Below, in pieces: positions 25,071 through 33,637 of a stretch of 64,000 bases of DNA. The translations under genes and the position numbers were made by a program. Every line of letters begins with the position of its first letter. The first letter of the stretch is position 1. The notes beneath the pieces were generated by a model, which ran no database searches, was not told where the DNA came from, and saw nothing but the letters and a program-made list of their open reading frames with translations. Origin of the DNA: Thermocaproicibacter sp002410755 (lineage in GTDB: Bacteria > Bacillota > Clostridia > Oscillospirales > Acutalibacteraceae); the NCBI GenBank assembly GCA_036839715.1, contig DAITDU010000003.1, positions 1 to 64,000 on the forward strand, written 5' to 3'.

Positions 25071-27050
25071 ATGAATAATCAGGAAGCGAAAAAACTTCAC
25101 GAAGATCTTGCAACACAAATCCGGTATCATAATAAAAAATATTATGATGAAGATGCTCCGGAAATCGAAGATGCGGAATATGATGCGCTTTACCGCAGAC
25201 TGGAAAATTTGGAAGCAGAATTTCCAGAACTTGTTACGCCAGATTCTCCTACGCAGTCCGTTGGTGGCCATGTGCTCGCAAAATTTTTTCCTGTGACACA
25301 TACTGTCCCGATGGAAAGTCTGCATGATTCGTTTTCCGAGCAAGAACTGATTGATTTTGATAAGCGTGTACGTGCAGCAGTGGGCGCACCGGTTTATATC
25401 GTTGAGCCAAAGTTTGACGGCCTTTCCGTTTCCATTGAATACCGTGATGGGGTGATGGTGCGTGGCTCAACTCGCGGTGATGGCCTTGTAGGTGAGAATA
25501 TTACGGAAAATATCAGTACAATCCGCTCAGTGCCAAAACGGTTGCCGGAAGCACTTCCTTTTCTGGAAGTGCGCGGGGAAGTTTACATGCCGCACACGGT
25601 CTTTTCTGAGCTTTCCGCCCTCCAGGAGCTGGAAGGAGAAAAGCCATTCAAGAATCCACGTAATGCGGCAGCAGGCTCATTGCGTCAGAAAAATCCTTCT
25701 GTCACGGCTGCACGAAAGCTGGCAATTTTTGTTTTTAATGTCCAGCAGGTAACCGGCGCAACCCTTCAAAGTCATGATGAATCGCTTGCGTTTTTAAAAC
25801 GGCTGGGATTTCCTGTTCCTCCGTCCTTTCCGCCTTGTGGGACAATGGAAGAAGTAATTACGGAAGTTCGCAAAATCGGCGAAATGCGGGGTTCTTTTGA
25901 TTATTCCATCGATGGTGCCGTCGTTAAAGTTAATTCTTTTGCACAACGTACGCTTCTTGGAAGTACAGCAAAGTTTCCCCGCTGGGCAGAAGCGTTTAAA
26001 TATCCTCCTGAAGAAAAAAATACAAAGTTGCTTAGGATTGAGATAAATGTAGGGCGTACCGGCGTTCTTACACCGACGGGTGTATTTAATCCGGTATCGC
26101 TTGCGGGCACGACTGTCAGCCGTGCTACCCTGCACAACCAGGATTTTATTGCAGACAAAGATATCCGTGTCGGTGATACTGTTGTGCTGCGTAAGGCAGG
26201 CGAAATCATCCCGGAAGTCGTTGCAGTCGTTTCACACGAGGAAGGCTCTGTCCCATTTTCCATGCCGAAGGTTTGCCCATCCTGCGGGGCACCGGCAGTG
26301 CGCATGGAGGGGGAGGCGGCCACACGCTGTACCAACCCGGAGTGCCCCGCGCAACTTCTGCGCCACCTGATCCATTTCTGTTCGCGTGATGCCATGGATA
26401 TTGACGGCCTCGGGCCGGCTGTTTTGGAACAGCTCATTTCCAGTGGACTAGTCAAGTCACCGGCAGATCTGTATGCCATGACGCTTGCTGAGCTTACAGG
26501 CCTTGAGCGCATGGGGCAAAAATCATCAGAGAAACTGTTACAGTCCATTGAAAAATCAAAGCAGGATGATCTCTACCGCCTTATTAATGCGCTTGGGATT
26601 CCGCACGTCGGGCTGAAAGCAGCCAAACTTTTGGCGGCACGCTTCTCCAGTATAGATGCAGTCTTTCATGCGTCGGAAGAGGAAATTGCATCCATTGAAG
26701 GCTTCGGCGGAATTATGGCAGAAAGTGTCCGCAGCTTTTTTGATTTGCCAAATACGGCGCATCTTATTGGACGCCTGCGTGATGCAGGCGTAAATATGGT
26801 AGCTGTGCTTCCTGTCTCCGGGGATAACCGTTTTGCCGGGAAGACGTTTGTCCTGACTGGTACGCTCCCAACTTTAACACGTGCGCAGGCTACGGAAATT
26901 ATTGAAAAGCGCGGCGGCAGGGTCAGCGGGAGCGTCTCCAAAAAGACCAGTTACGTTCTTGCAGGGGAAGATGCCGGAAGCAAACTGGCAAAAGCAAATC
27001 AGCTTGGTATCCCGATCCTTTCAGAGAATGATTTAAGCAAAATGCTGTAA
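25071..27050 (+). CDS. ligA: NAD-dependent DNA ligase
   Basis: Seals nicks during replication and repair using NAD. 659 residues with domain Ia (YYDEDAPEIEDAEYDALYRRL), adenylation motif KFDGLS with the catalytic lysine, RGDGLVGENIT, OB domain, four zinc cysteines (CPSC and CTNPEC), helix-hairpin-helix repeats and a C-terminal BRCT domain (GKTFVLTGTLPTLTR). The ATG follows a GAAAGGCGTG segment 31 nt after yunB. Complete, with no anomalies. Confidence 0.97.
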   Translation: MNNQEAKKLHEDLATQIRYHNKKYYDEDAPEIEDAEYDALYRRLENLEAEFPELVTPDSPTQSVGGHVLAKFFPVTHTVPMESLHDSFSEQELIDFDKRVRAAVGAPVYIVEPKFDGLSVSIEYRDGVMVRGSTRGDGLVGENITENISTIRSVPKRLPEALPFLEVRGEVYMPHTVFSELSALQELEGEKPFKNPRNAAAGSLRQKNPSVTAARKLAIFVFNVQQVTGATLQSHDESLAFLKRLGFPVPPSFPPCGTMEEVITEVRKIGEMRGSFDYSIDGAVVKVNSFAQRTLLGSTAKFPRWAEAFKYPPEEKNTKLLRIEINVGRTGVLTPTGVFNPVSLAGTTVSRATLHNQDFIADKDIRVGDTVVLRKAGEIIPEVVAVVSHEEGSVPFSMPKVCPSCGAPAVRMEGEAATRCTNPECPAQLLRHLIHFCSRDAMDIDGLGPAVLEQLISSGLVKSPADLYAMTLAELTGLERMGQKSSEKLLQSIEKSKQDDLYRLINALGIPHVGLKAAKLLAARFSSIDAVFHASEEEIASIEGFGGIMAESVRSFFDLPNTAHLIGRLRDAGVNMVAVLPVSGDNRFAGKTFVLTGTLPTLTRAQATEIIEKRGGRVSGSVSKKTSYVLAGEDAGSKLAKANQLGIPILSENDLSKML

Positions 27051-27060
27051 ACAAAAAAAG

Positions 27061-27088
27061 AGGAAAGGTACAAAATTGTACCTTTCCT
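27061..27088 (-). terminator. Minus-strand terminator between ligA and the DUF3021 gene
   Basis: AGGAAAGGTACAA and TTGTACCTTTCCT form a perfect stem. On the minus strand it is followed by CTTTTTTTG, so it should stop transcripts coming from the DUF3021/LytTR unit. Confidence 0.75.
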
Positions 27089-27096
27089 GGTGATAT

Positions 27097-27136
27097 AGAA
27101 AGCCCGTATTCTGATTTCATAGGATACGGGCTTTCT
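27097..27136 (+). terminator. Probable ligA terminator
   Basis: AGAAAGCCCGTAT pairs perfectly with ATACGGGCTTTCT, followed on the plus strand by GCTATAAATTTTT. With the adjacent hairpin it forms a convergent terminator pair. Confidence 0.6.
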
Positions 27137-27137
27137 G

Positions 27138-27599
27138 CTATAAATTTTTGTTGAGCCTTGCATTAATTTGCTGTACACGCTTTTTCATCTTGGAGTACTG
27201 GGAAAACCAGATAATTAGGTAGACAGCGACAAAGATCCCAAAATATTTTACGATGCCTGCGGCATTGTGGGGCATCCAGTCGGCAAGATAGGCAATGGGG
27301 AAGGTAACTGCTGAACAGATAATAAGATGTGTTACTGTTTGCCGCAGGATGCTCCAGTGGTCAATTTTCCAGATCCAGGAAGCGCCTCCCCAGACGGCTC
27401 CGTAGAGCAGCGAGAGGACCATTTCCAGTATGACAGCGTTGATTTCATTTCCACAGGTGCGGATTAAATCCGGTGGGGCGGCGTAATAACTGCCGTCATG
27501 GACAGTTAAGGAAATAATGATGGTGATTAGCACAGAAATAACGACACCAATTAGTGCACCGATAAAGCAGGAGAGAACGATTTTTGTTTTTTGCTTCAT
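27138..27599 (-). CDS. DUF3021 family membrane protein
   Basis: 153 residues with four hydrophobic helices (FIGALIGVVISVLITIIISL, EMVLSLLYGAVWGGASW, HLIICSAVTFPIAYLADW, YFGIFVAVYLIIWF) and a basic C-terminal tail. DUF3021 proteins are typically encoded with LytTR regulators, as here (9-nt gap), and probably modulate them from the membrane. Start ATG 27599 follows GAGGTGAAAG. Confidence 0.88.
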   Translation of the reverse strand: MKQKTKIVLSCFIGALIGVVISVLITIIISLTVHDGSYYAAPPDLIRTCGNEINAVILEMVLSLLYGAVWGGASWIWKIDHWSILRQTVTHLIICSAVTFPIAYLADWMPHNAAGIVKYFGIFVAVYLIIWFSQYSKMKKRVQQINARLNKNL

Positions 27600-27608
27600 T
27601 CTTTCACC

Positions 27609-28049
27609 TCATATTCCAAGTACCTGCTTGATTTTTGTGACATATCGGCGGGAAACATAGGTGACTTCACCATTGCAGAATGTGACGCAGATTGTGCCTG
27701 CAAGGCTTAAATCAAAACCTTTTACCTTTTTTAGATTGATAATCTCCGAGTTGGAAATCCGGACAAAGTGGCTTTTGTTCAGTCGTTCTTCCAGTTCGTA
27801 CAAGCGCAGTCTCAAGGTATAACGACCGTTTTCCGCTTCTGCGAAAACCTTCCCGCCCGCGGCGTAAACCCGGCAGATTTTTTCTTGTTCCAGGACTTCC
27901 GCCCTGCCGTCCCGGAAACCGACAAGAATTTGAGGTGCCGTTCCCGACAGCCTGCTTACCAGGTCATTGATTCCCTCCGTTACTTGATTGGCAACGATAA
28001 TGATTTTTGGATTCTTGCAGGAAGCGTCCAGCTTGATTTCAATTTCCAT
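27609..28049 (-). CDS. LytTR DNA-binding regulator
   Basis: 146 residues. The N-terminal half is short and lacks a receiver domain; the C-terminal half is a LytTR DNA-binding domain (RLNKSHFVRISNSEIINLKK and VTYVSRRYVTKIKQVLG). These non-response-regulator LytTR proteins are often held inactive by an adjacent small membrane protein, here the DUF3021 gene downstream. It probably autoregulates the pair. The ATG at 28049 follows GGCGGTGGG. Confidence 0.9.
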   Translation of the reverse strand: MEIEIKLDASCKNPKIIIVANQVTEGINDLVSRLSGTAPQILVGFRDGRAEVLEQEKICRVYAAGGKVFAEAENGRYTLRLRLYELEERLNKSHFVRISNSEIINLKKVKGFDLSLAGTICVTFCNGEVTYVSRRYVTKIKQVLGI

Positions 28050-28177
28050 TTTCCCACCGCCTTAGCACGGTTCCAGTATAATGAACATGAGATTTAAATT
28101 CCACTGATTTTAGATAAGTGGCTGTATTTCTGGTTTAAGTGGCAGAATAACTGTTACCCCCGGAGCCATGGCCGCAG

Positions 28178-30031
28178 TCAGGAGAGCTCAAGCTGTCCGG
28201 TATAAAGTTGATAATACCGGCCTCTTTGGGCAACAAGTTCATCATGGTTACCGCGTTCTAAAATATTACCGTTTTCCAAAACAATAATTGCTTTGGCATC
28301 CCGGACCGTCGAAAGTCGATGGGCAATGACAAACACCGTCCGGTTTTCCATTAGCCGGTCCATGGCAGCCCCAATCAGTTTTTCTGTATAAGTATCTACT
28401 GAACTTGTCGCTTCATCCAGAATCAGTACGGGCGGATCTGCCACGGCAGCCCTGGCAATAGCGAGCAACTGGCGCTGCCCCTGGCTGAGATTGTTTCCGT
28501 CTTCAGTCAGGAGGGTATCGTAGCCATCCGGAAGCCGCTGGATAAAGGAATCTGCATTTGCAAGTTTTGCAGCCTGCTCAATTTGCTCCTGGCTGGCATT
28601 CATATTGCCATAGCGAATATTGTCCGCTATGGTTCCGGTGAACAAATGGGTGTCCTGGAGAACGACGGCGGTAGAACGGCGCAGGTCATCCTTCCGGATA
28701 TCACGCACATCAATTCCGTCAAAGGTGATGCTTCCGGAATTCACGTCATACAACCTGTTAATCAGGCTTGCGATTGTTGTTTTTCCGGCACCGGTAGAAC
28801 CGACAAAGGCGATTTTTTGTCCCGGTTTAGCGTAGAGGCTAATTTTTTTAAGGATCGGCTGCCCCGGCTCATAGCCGAAAACAACATCGTGAAACCTCAC
28901 ATCACCTCGGAGGGGAATCAAATCCACTTGTCCGCTGCTTGCCATACGGCACCATACCCAAATTCCCTTGTCGGATTTTTTCAGCATCCCGTCCTTCCCC
29001 AGCTCAGCGTGAGCCAGTGTCACGGTGCCTTGATCCACTTCCGGGGAGACTTCCATGATTTCAGAGATCCGCTCTGCACCGGAAAGTGCCGCCATGAGAA
29101 AGTTTAACTGCTGTGCAAACTGGTTTACCGGCATTGCCGTCTGGCGGACGTAAACAAGATAGGAGGCAAGGCTGCCTAAATCCATCCAGCCGGCTATTGC
29201 AAGGAATGCCCCAATGCAGGCCGAGACAGCGTAATTGAAGTAGGAAATACTCACAACAACCGGGACAAGGATTCCGGAGTAAGTCAGTGCATCCGTTGCT
29301 GAGTCTTGTAGTTTTTTGTTTCTCACAATAAATTGTTTCAGGTTAGCACTTTCATGGTTAAAGACCTTAACAACTTTTTGCCCTGCCACTGTTTCCTCGA
29401 TAAAGCCATTGAGGTCTCCCATGTATTTTTGCTGTTGGGAAAAGAAGATATGGCTTTTTTTGCTGCTGTACCGGAGGAACAGGAACATGCAGAAAAAGGA
29501 AGCAAGTACAATAAGGGACAGCAGTGGGCTCAGCACAATCAACATGGTAAAAGTTCCAACGATAATAATAAAGCTTTGGATGACTGCCGTGAAACTGTTG
29601 TTCATGGCGTCCGATATGGTATCAATATCGTTTGTGAAACGGCTCATCAGTTCGCCATGGGTGTTCTTATCGAAGAAGGAAAGAGGAAGAGTCTGTACTT
29701 TCCGGAAAAGGTCACCACGGATTTCCAAAACAATTTTTTGTGCGACTTTTACCATAAGCTGAGTATAGCCGTAAGAAGACAGGACACCGGCAAGGTATAG
29801 GATCCCCATCAAAGCCAGCATCCGGAAGAGCCCGGGAATATTTCCCGGCAGGATATACCGGTTAATGGCAGGCTTAAACAAATAAACACCAAAAATGTTG
29901 GCGAGGGAACTGATCGTTACAAGTATAACAACCACAGCCAGTGCCATCCGGTTCTTCTTCAGATAGCGGGAGATAAATTTCAAAGTCTTTTTCAGGTCTT
30001 TTGGTTTTTCGTGTCGCATTTGCCTCGCCAT
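28178..30031 (-). CDS. Heterodimeric ABC exporter subunit, catalytic-site half
   Basis: 617 residues: a six-helix transmembrane domain (about 1-340), a linker region of about 35 residues before the nucleotide-binding domain, then Walker A GSTGAGKTT, signature LSQGQRQ, Walker B ILDEATSSVD with the catalytic glutamate, and H-loop AHRLST. Its partner gene overlaps by one base (TAATG), so the two are translated together. This is the LmrCD/BmrCD type of multidrug or peptide exporter; the substrate cannot be told. Controlled presumably by the upstream MarR gene. Confidence 0.93.
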   Translation of the reverse strand: MARQMRHEKPKDLKKTLKFISRYLKKNRMALAVVVILVTISSLANIFGVYLFKPAINRYILPGNIPGLFRMLALMGILYLAGVLSSYGYTQLMVKVAQKIVLEIRGDLFRKVQTLPLSFFDKNTHGELMSRFTNDIDTISDAMNNSFTAVIQSFIIIVGTFTMLIVLSPLLSLIVLASFFCMFLFLRYSSKKSHIFFSQQQKYMGDLNGFIEETVAGQKVVKVFNHESANLKQFIVRNKKLQDSATDALTYSGILVPVVVSISYFNYAVSACIGAFLAIAGWMDLGSLASYLVYVRQTAMPVNQFAQQLNFLMAALSGAERISEIMEVSPEVDQGTVTLAHAELGKDGMLKKSDKGIWVWCRMASSGQVDLIPLRGDVRFHDVVFGYEPGQPILKKISLYAKPGQKIAFVGSTGAGKTTIASLINRLYDVNSGSITFDGIDVRDIRKDDLRRSTAVVLQDTHLFTGTIADNIRYGNMNASQEQIEQAAKLANADSFIQRLPDGYDTLLTEDGNNLSQGQRQLLAIARAAVADPPVLILDEATSSVDTYTEKLIGAAMDRLMENRTVFVIAHRLSTVRDAKAIIVLENGNILERGNHDELVAQRGRYYQLYTGQLELS

Positions 30032-31752
30032 TAAGCAATTGCCCCTTCTTTCTGGATTTCGTAAATATCACGGTAAATCCTGTTATGAGCGAGCAGGATA
30101 TCATGGGTTCCGACTTCGTTGATTTTTCCGTCTTCAAGCACAATAATCCGGTCGGCATGCTCAATGGAATTGATACGCTGAGAAATAATAAGGATGGTCG
30201 TTCCCCTAAGCTGTGCTAAGCCTGCGCGGATTCTGGCTTCCGTAGCAGTATCTACGGCACTGGTGGAATCATCTAAAATCAGTATCTTAGGGTGTTTCAG
30301 CAAAGCCCGGGCGATACAGAGGCGCTGCTTCTGGCCTCCGGAGAGATTGACGCCTCCCTGGCTGAGGTCGGTGTCATACCCCTCCGGCATTCGGGAGAGA
30401 AATTCATCCACACAGGCAGTCCGGCAGGCCCAGTCCAGTTCTTCTTGTGTCGCCTCAGGATTTCCCCATTTGAGGTTTTCCCGTATCGTACCAGAAAACA
30501 GCGTATTCTTTTGAAGCACCATCCCAACGGCATCCCTTAGGTAGGCGACAGGGTATTCCCTTACATCATGGCCATCAATTTTAAGGCTTCCGGAGCCTAC
30601 GTCATACAGGCGTGGAATCAGCTGAACCAGAGAAGATTTTGCTGCCCCTGTTCCGCCAATGATTCCCACTGTTTGGCCTGCATCAATGTGCAGGCAGATA
30701 TCAGACAACACATCCCGCTTTGCTGTTTTCCGGTATTTAAAAGATACATGGTCAAAATCAATGGAGCCATGTTCCACTTTCACCTGCTCTGTGCCACCTA
30801 CAATATCAACAGGTTCATCCAGGACTTCCAAAATACGGTTTGCCGACGTTGTTGAGCGGCTAAGCATCAAAAATACATTGGATATCATCATCAAAGAATT
30901 CAGGATTTGCAGGACATAACTCAGAAATCCGGTAAGAGCCCCTACTTTCATTGAGCCAATATGAATTAAATTTCCGCCAAACCACAGAATGCAGAGGATT
31001 GTAGCATACATCACAAACTGGAAGCATGGAAGGTTCAGGGAAGCGTAATGGAAGGCCTGTTCTGAAGAGTTGCAGAACGCTCCATTTACATTTTCAAATT
31101 TCTGATTTTCATTTTTTCCCCGTACAAATGATTTGACGGTGCGAATGGCAATTAGATTTTCCTGGACGACGGAATTCAGTTTGTCCAGTGCTTTCTGCAT
31201 TTTCCCATACAAAGGGCCAATCTTTCTGAAAATCAGGAAAAGGCAAATGCCAAGGATAGGCATGGCAATAAGAAAAACGATGGCAAGCTGCGGACTCATC
31301 AGGATAGACATGGAGAGTGCCATTATCATCATGATCGGCCCGCGCACCATGGGGCGTAGTCCATTGCAGATTGTATTTTGCAGGATGGTAATATCACTTG
31401 TGAGTCTTGTAATCAGGGAAGGGGTATTAAAGTGGTCCAAATTGGAAAAGGAAAAACTCTGCACTTTGCGGTATTCGTCTTCCCGCAGGGCGGCACCAAA
31501 TCTCTGACCGGCGCGTGCAGCAAAGCGGGCATAAAAAAGGCCGAGAACCAGTGAAATCATGGAACAGAAAATCATCAGGAAACTTCGCTGCAAAATATAG
31601 CTTTTGTTGCGTTGCGCAACACCGACGTCAATAATACTTGCCATAATCATTGGAATAATCAGCTCGAATGTCGCTTCAAAAGAAACACAGACAGTGCTGA
31701 TGATAAAATCCTTTTTCGTCTTTATAAAATACTTCCGGAATCGTTTCAGCAT
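30031..31752 (-). CDS. Heterodimeric ABC exporter subunit, degenerate-site half
   Basis: 573 residues with a transmembrane domain followed by a nucleotide-binding domain. Walker A reads GGTGAAKSS, the signature LSGGQKQ is intact, but Walker B is ILDDSTSAVD (aspartate instead of the catalytic glutamate) and the H-loop is ISQR (glutamine instead of histidine). This makes it the degenerate half of an asymmetric exporter, as in BmrC/LmrC-type pairs. It lies 24 nt after the MarR gene and overlaps its partner. Confidence 0.93.
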   Translation of the reverse strand: MLKRFRKYFIKTKKDFIISTVCVSFEATFELIIPMIMASIIDVGVAQRNKSYILQRSFLMIFCSMISLVLGLFYARFAARAGQRFGAALREDEYRKVQSFSFSNLDHFNTPSLITRLTSDITILQNTICNGLRPMVRGPIMMIMALSMSILMSPQLAIVFLIAMPILGICLFLIFRKIGPLYGKMQKALDKLNSVVQENLIAIRTVKSFVRGKNENQKFENVNGAFCNSSEQAFHYASLNLPCFQFVMYATILCILWFGGNLIHIGSMKVGALTGFLSYVLQILNSLMMISNVFLMLSRSTTSANRILEVLDEPVDIVGGTEQVKVEHGSIDFDHVSFKYRKTAKRDVLSDICLHIDAGQTVGIIGGTGAAKSSLVQLIPRLYDVGSGSLKIDGHDVREYPVAYLRDAVGMVLQKNTLFSGTIRENLKWGNPEATQEELDWACRTACVDEFLSRMPEGYDTDLSQGGVNLSGGQKQRLCIARALLKHPKILILDDSTSAVDTATEARIRAGLAQLRGTTILIISQRINSIEHADRIIVLEDGKINEVGTHDILLAHNRIYRDIYEIQKEGAIA

Positions 31753-31776
31753 GTAATCCCTCCAAAGAAACAGAGT

Positions 31777-32205
31777 TCAGGTAAGGTCCTTCCCAGTCAG
31801 ATTTCGGTACATCCGGCACAAAAAATCGAGCATTTGGCCTTGTTCCTGCTGAGAGAAGCCACAGAATGAAATCTTGTCCACAAGGCTACTGATTTGTAGC
31901 CACTGCCCAAAGGCTTTTTGCCCTTTGTCTGTAATAGAAACACAATCGGCCCGTTTCCGCTCGTTGTAATTTGACTTGCGGATCAAACCGGCCTGCTCCA
32001 TTTTAGCGAGGATTTGAGAAATTGTAGCAGGCTCAATATCCAATGCTTCTGCAATATCCTTTTGCATACACTTACTGTGCTCCGATAGATAGGCCAGAAC
32101 TTTTGGCTGGCCGGGAAGAAGGCCGATTTTATAGATTTCCGGTCTGATTCTGTCCTTACGGGCCTTAGTTGTTTGTATCAGGGCTTTATGAATGGTAACC
32201 AGCAT
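31777..32205 (-). CDS. MarR family regulator of the ABC exporter
   Basis: 142 residues with a MarR winged helix (GLLPGQPKVLAYL, KDIAEALDIEPATISQIL, GLIRKSNYNERKRADCVS). It starts at ATG 32205 after AGGAAGG and is followed 24 nt later by the two exporter genes. MarR-exporter operons are usually derepressed by the exported drug or peptide. No clear palindrome could be fixed in the upstream region. Confidence 0.92.
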   Translation of the reverse strand: MLVTIHKALIQTTKARKDRIRPEIYKIGLLPGQPKVLAYLSEHSKCMQKDIAEALDIEPATISQILAKMEQAGLIRKSNYNERKRADCVSITDKGQKAFGQWLQISSLVDKISFCGFSQQEQGQMLDFLCRMYRNLTGKDLT

Positions 32206-32340
32206 GGCAATGTTCCTTCCTGTAAAATTAGCTTCTTAACAATTCGTATCCTAACTATAATGCATCTCTTATTCTATATCCGACCGGATAACCCGTCAAT
32301 CTTTAAGATACGATTTTTTTCGTCTTATTTGCCAAAAGCA

Positions 32341-32370
32341 GGGAGGCCTGACTGGATGGTCAGACCTCCC
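32341..32370 (-). terminator. Terminator after the L,D-transpeptidase gene
   Basis: GGGAGG plus GTCAG arms form a near-perfect stem (GGGAGGTCTGAC with GTCAGGCCTCCC), followed on the minus strand by TGCTTTTGG. Confidence 0.65.
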
Positions 32371-32447
32371 ATGAAATGAGAAGATCGTTCTTTCACTTTT
32401 ATTTTATAAGCTGTGATGATATTTTGATTCGGTGCAGCATAAGAATT

Positions 32448-33281
32448 TCACTTGATTACTACTTTTGTACCGTCCGAAATATGGTAGTAAATCCACTTTG
32501 CGTCGTTAAAAGCAAGGCGGATACAACCATGCGAGGCAACCGTGCCAAGTTTGGCCGCTTCAGCAGGTTCAATTTCATAATGCTCATCAAACGGGATGCT
32601 GTGGAAAAGATAATCACCGTAAAAACGTGTCCAGTAATAACCGCCTTCCTGATCTGTAGAATTGTAAAATGACTTTCCGCGTCCTCCAACGGTGAATGTC
32701 CCTTTGGGGGTTGTGCTGCCTATGCCAGAGGAGCAGAGAAAAGTTTTTATTGTAGTTCCCTTGCTATCAAGCACAAAGACTTTCTGGTTGGCGAGAGAAA
32801 CCCGGATGCTCAATGGCTTCTCTACATTGGCAAGTGCTTGCGCGGCGGCATCGTCTATTTGGTCAACATCTAGAAAAGCCCGGCCGCACCAGCCGGTTCT
32901 GCCATTCGATGTTTTGACTTGAACCCATGTACCGTCTGAACTGGATTTTCCCGTGAGCTCCAACCGAGTATTTGCCGGAATGGTGCAAATAAGTTCATTT
33001 TCTGTTCCGACACCGGAGCGAATATTTATCTTATTTGAAGTAACGGCTGTAGAAAGGCTGTTTTTCGCGACACCATCATTTCTGGAACTTTCGGCGGAAC
33101 CGGTTTTTCCGGCTGGCTGACTAACAGGAATGGGATTGCCCTTTTTCCCCGAAGTATTCAGAAAGATAACCGTGCTTACACTGGCTACAATTATGATCAA
33201 AGCCACAAGAAAGATCACAGTTTTGAAATGTCGTTTTCCTCCGGGCCTGCTGTTGAAACTGGAATCATAGTGTCCATTCAT
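32448..33281 (-). CDS. L,D-transpeptidase with SH3 domain
   Basis: About 277 residues: an N-terminal membrane anchor (TVIFLVALIIIVASVSTVIFL), a bacterial SH3 domain (INIRSGVGTENELI to GWCGRAFL) and a C-terminal YkuD catalytic domain with HGCIRL, whose cysteine attacks the peptide stem. It would cross-link or modify peptidoglycan outside the membrane. The start is taken at ATG 33281, 10 nt from AAAGGA; ATG 33293 abuts that site. It is monocistronic and ends in a terminator. Confidence 0.92.
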   Translation of the reverse strand: MNGHYDSSFNSRPGGKRHFKTVIFLVALIIIVASVSTVIFLNTSGKKGNPIPVSQPAGKTGSAESSRNDGVAKNSLSTAVTSNKINIRSGVGTENELICTIPANTRLELTGKSSSDGTWVQVKTSNGRTGWCGRAFLDVDQIDDAAAQALANVEKPLSIRVSLANQKVFVLDSKGTTIKTFLCSSGIGSTTPKGTFTVGGRGKSFYNSTDQEGGYYWTRFYGDYLFHSIPFDEHYEIEPAEAAKLGTVASHGCIRLAFNDAKWIYYHISDGTKVVIK

Positions 33282-33555
33282 AGAAGGATTCATCCTTTCA
33301 AATCAGTCGTTTATTTTGAATTTAGTGTCCCTCGGCAGTGGTTTATTTCATGTCATGCCTGTCCGCAACTTCTTTGTAATCATAGGCACACTTGCAGCGA
33401 TACTCTTGCTTTTTCAGGCATATTCATATCAACTCTAATATCGGCTTTTCATCTTCTAATAAATCTTTGCACCACGTTTTTTATTATACATCTATACATT
33501 AAAATAGCAAGCAAAAACATCTTCTGATAATTCTTCATCCTGCTTTGAAAGGGCC

Positions 33556-33584
33556 TTGACAGATGAATTTAACAGGCATATACT
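33556..33584 (+). promoter_or_regulatory. MFS/TetR unit promoter
   Basis: TTGACA (33556-33561), 17-nt spacer, TATACT (33579-33584). Confidence 0.75.
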
Positions 33585-33593
33585 GTTGAATGG

Positions 33594-33617
33594 AAACTAA
33601 ATAAACTATTTTAGTTT
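33594..33617. promoter_or_regulatory. Candidate TetR operator
   Basis: AAACTAAA and TTTAGTTT, an inverted repeat with an 8-nt centre, lie just past the -10 box and would cover the transcription start. The TetR gene is the second gene of the unit. Confidence 0.55.
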
Positions 33618-33637
33618 TTGAAGTGGAGAGATTTTTT

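Larger units (their letters stand above)
33294..33637. other. Intergenic region before the MFS gene
   Basis: About 340 nt without a supportable gene. It contains the upstream region of the L,D-transpeptidase gene on the minus strand, an AT-rich stretch, and at its right end the promoter and TetR-type dyad of the MFS/TetR unit. Short reading frames here lack ribosome binding sites. Confidence 0.5.

Noticed and set aside
32206..32285. Operator search upstream of the exporter MarR gene
   Set aside because: No convincing palindrome was found; loosely symmetric stretches near 32233-32260 did not pass a base-by-base check.
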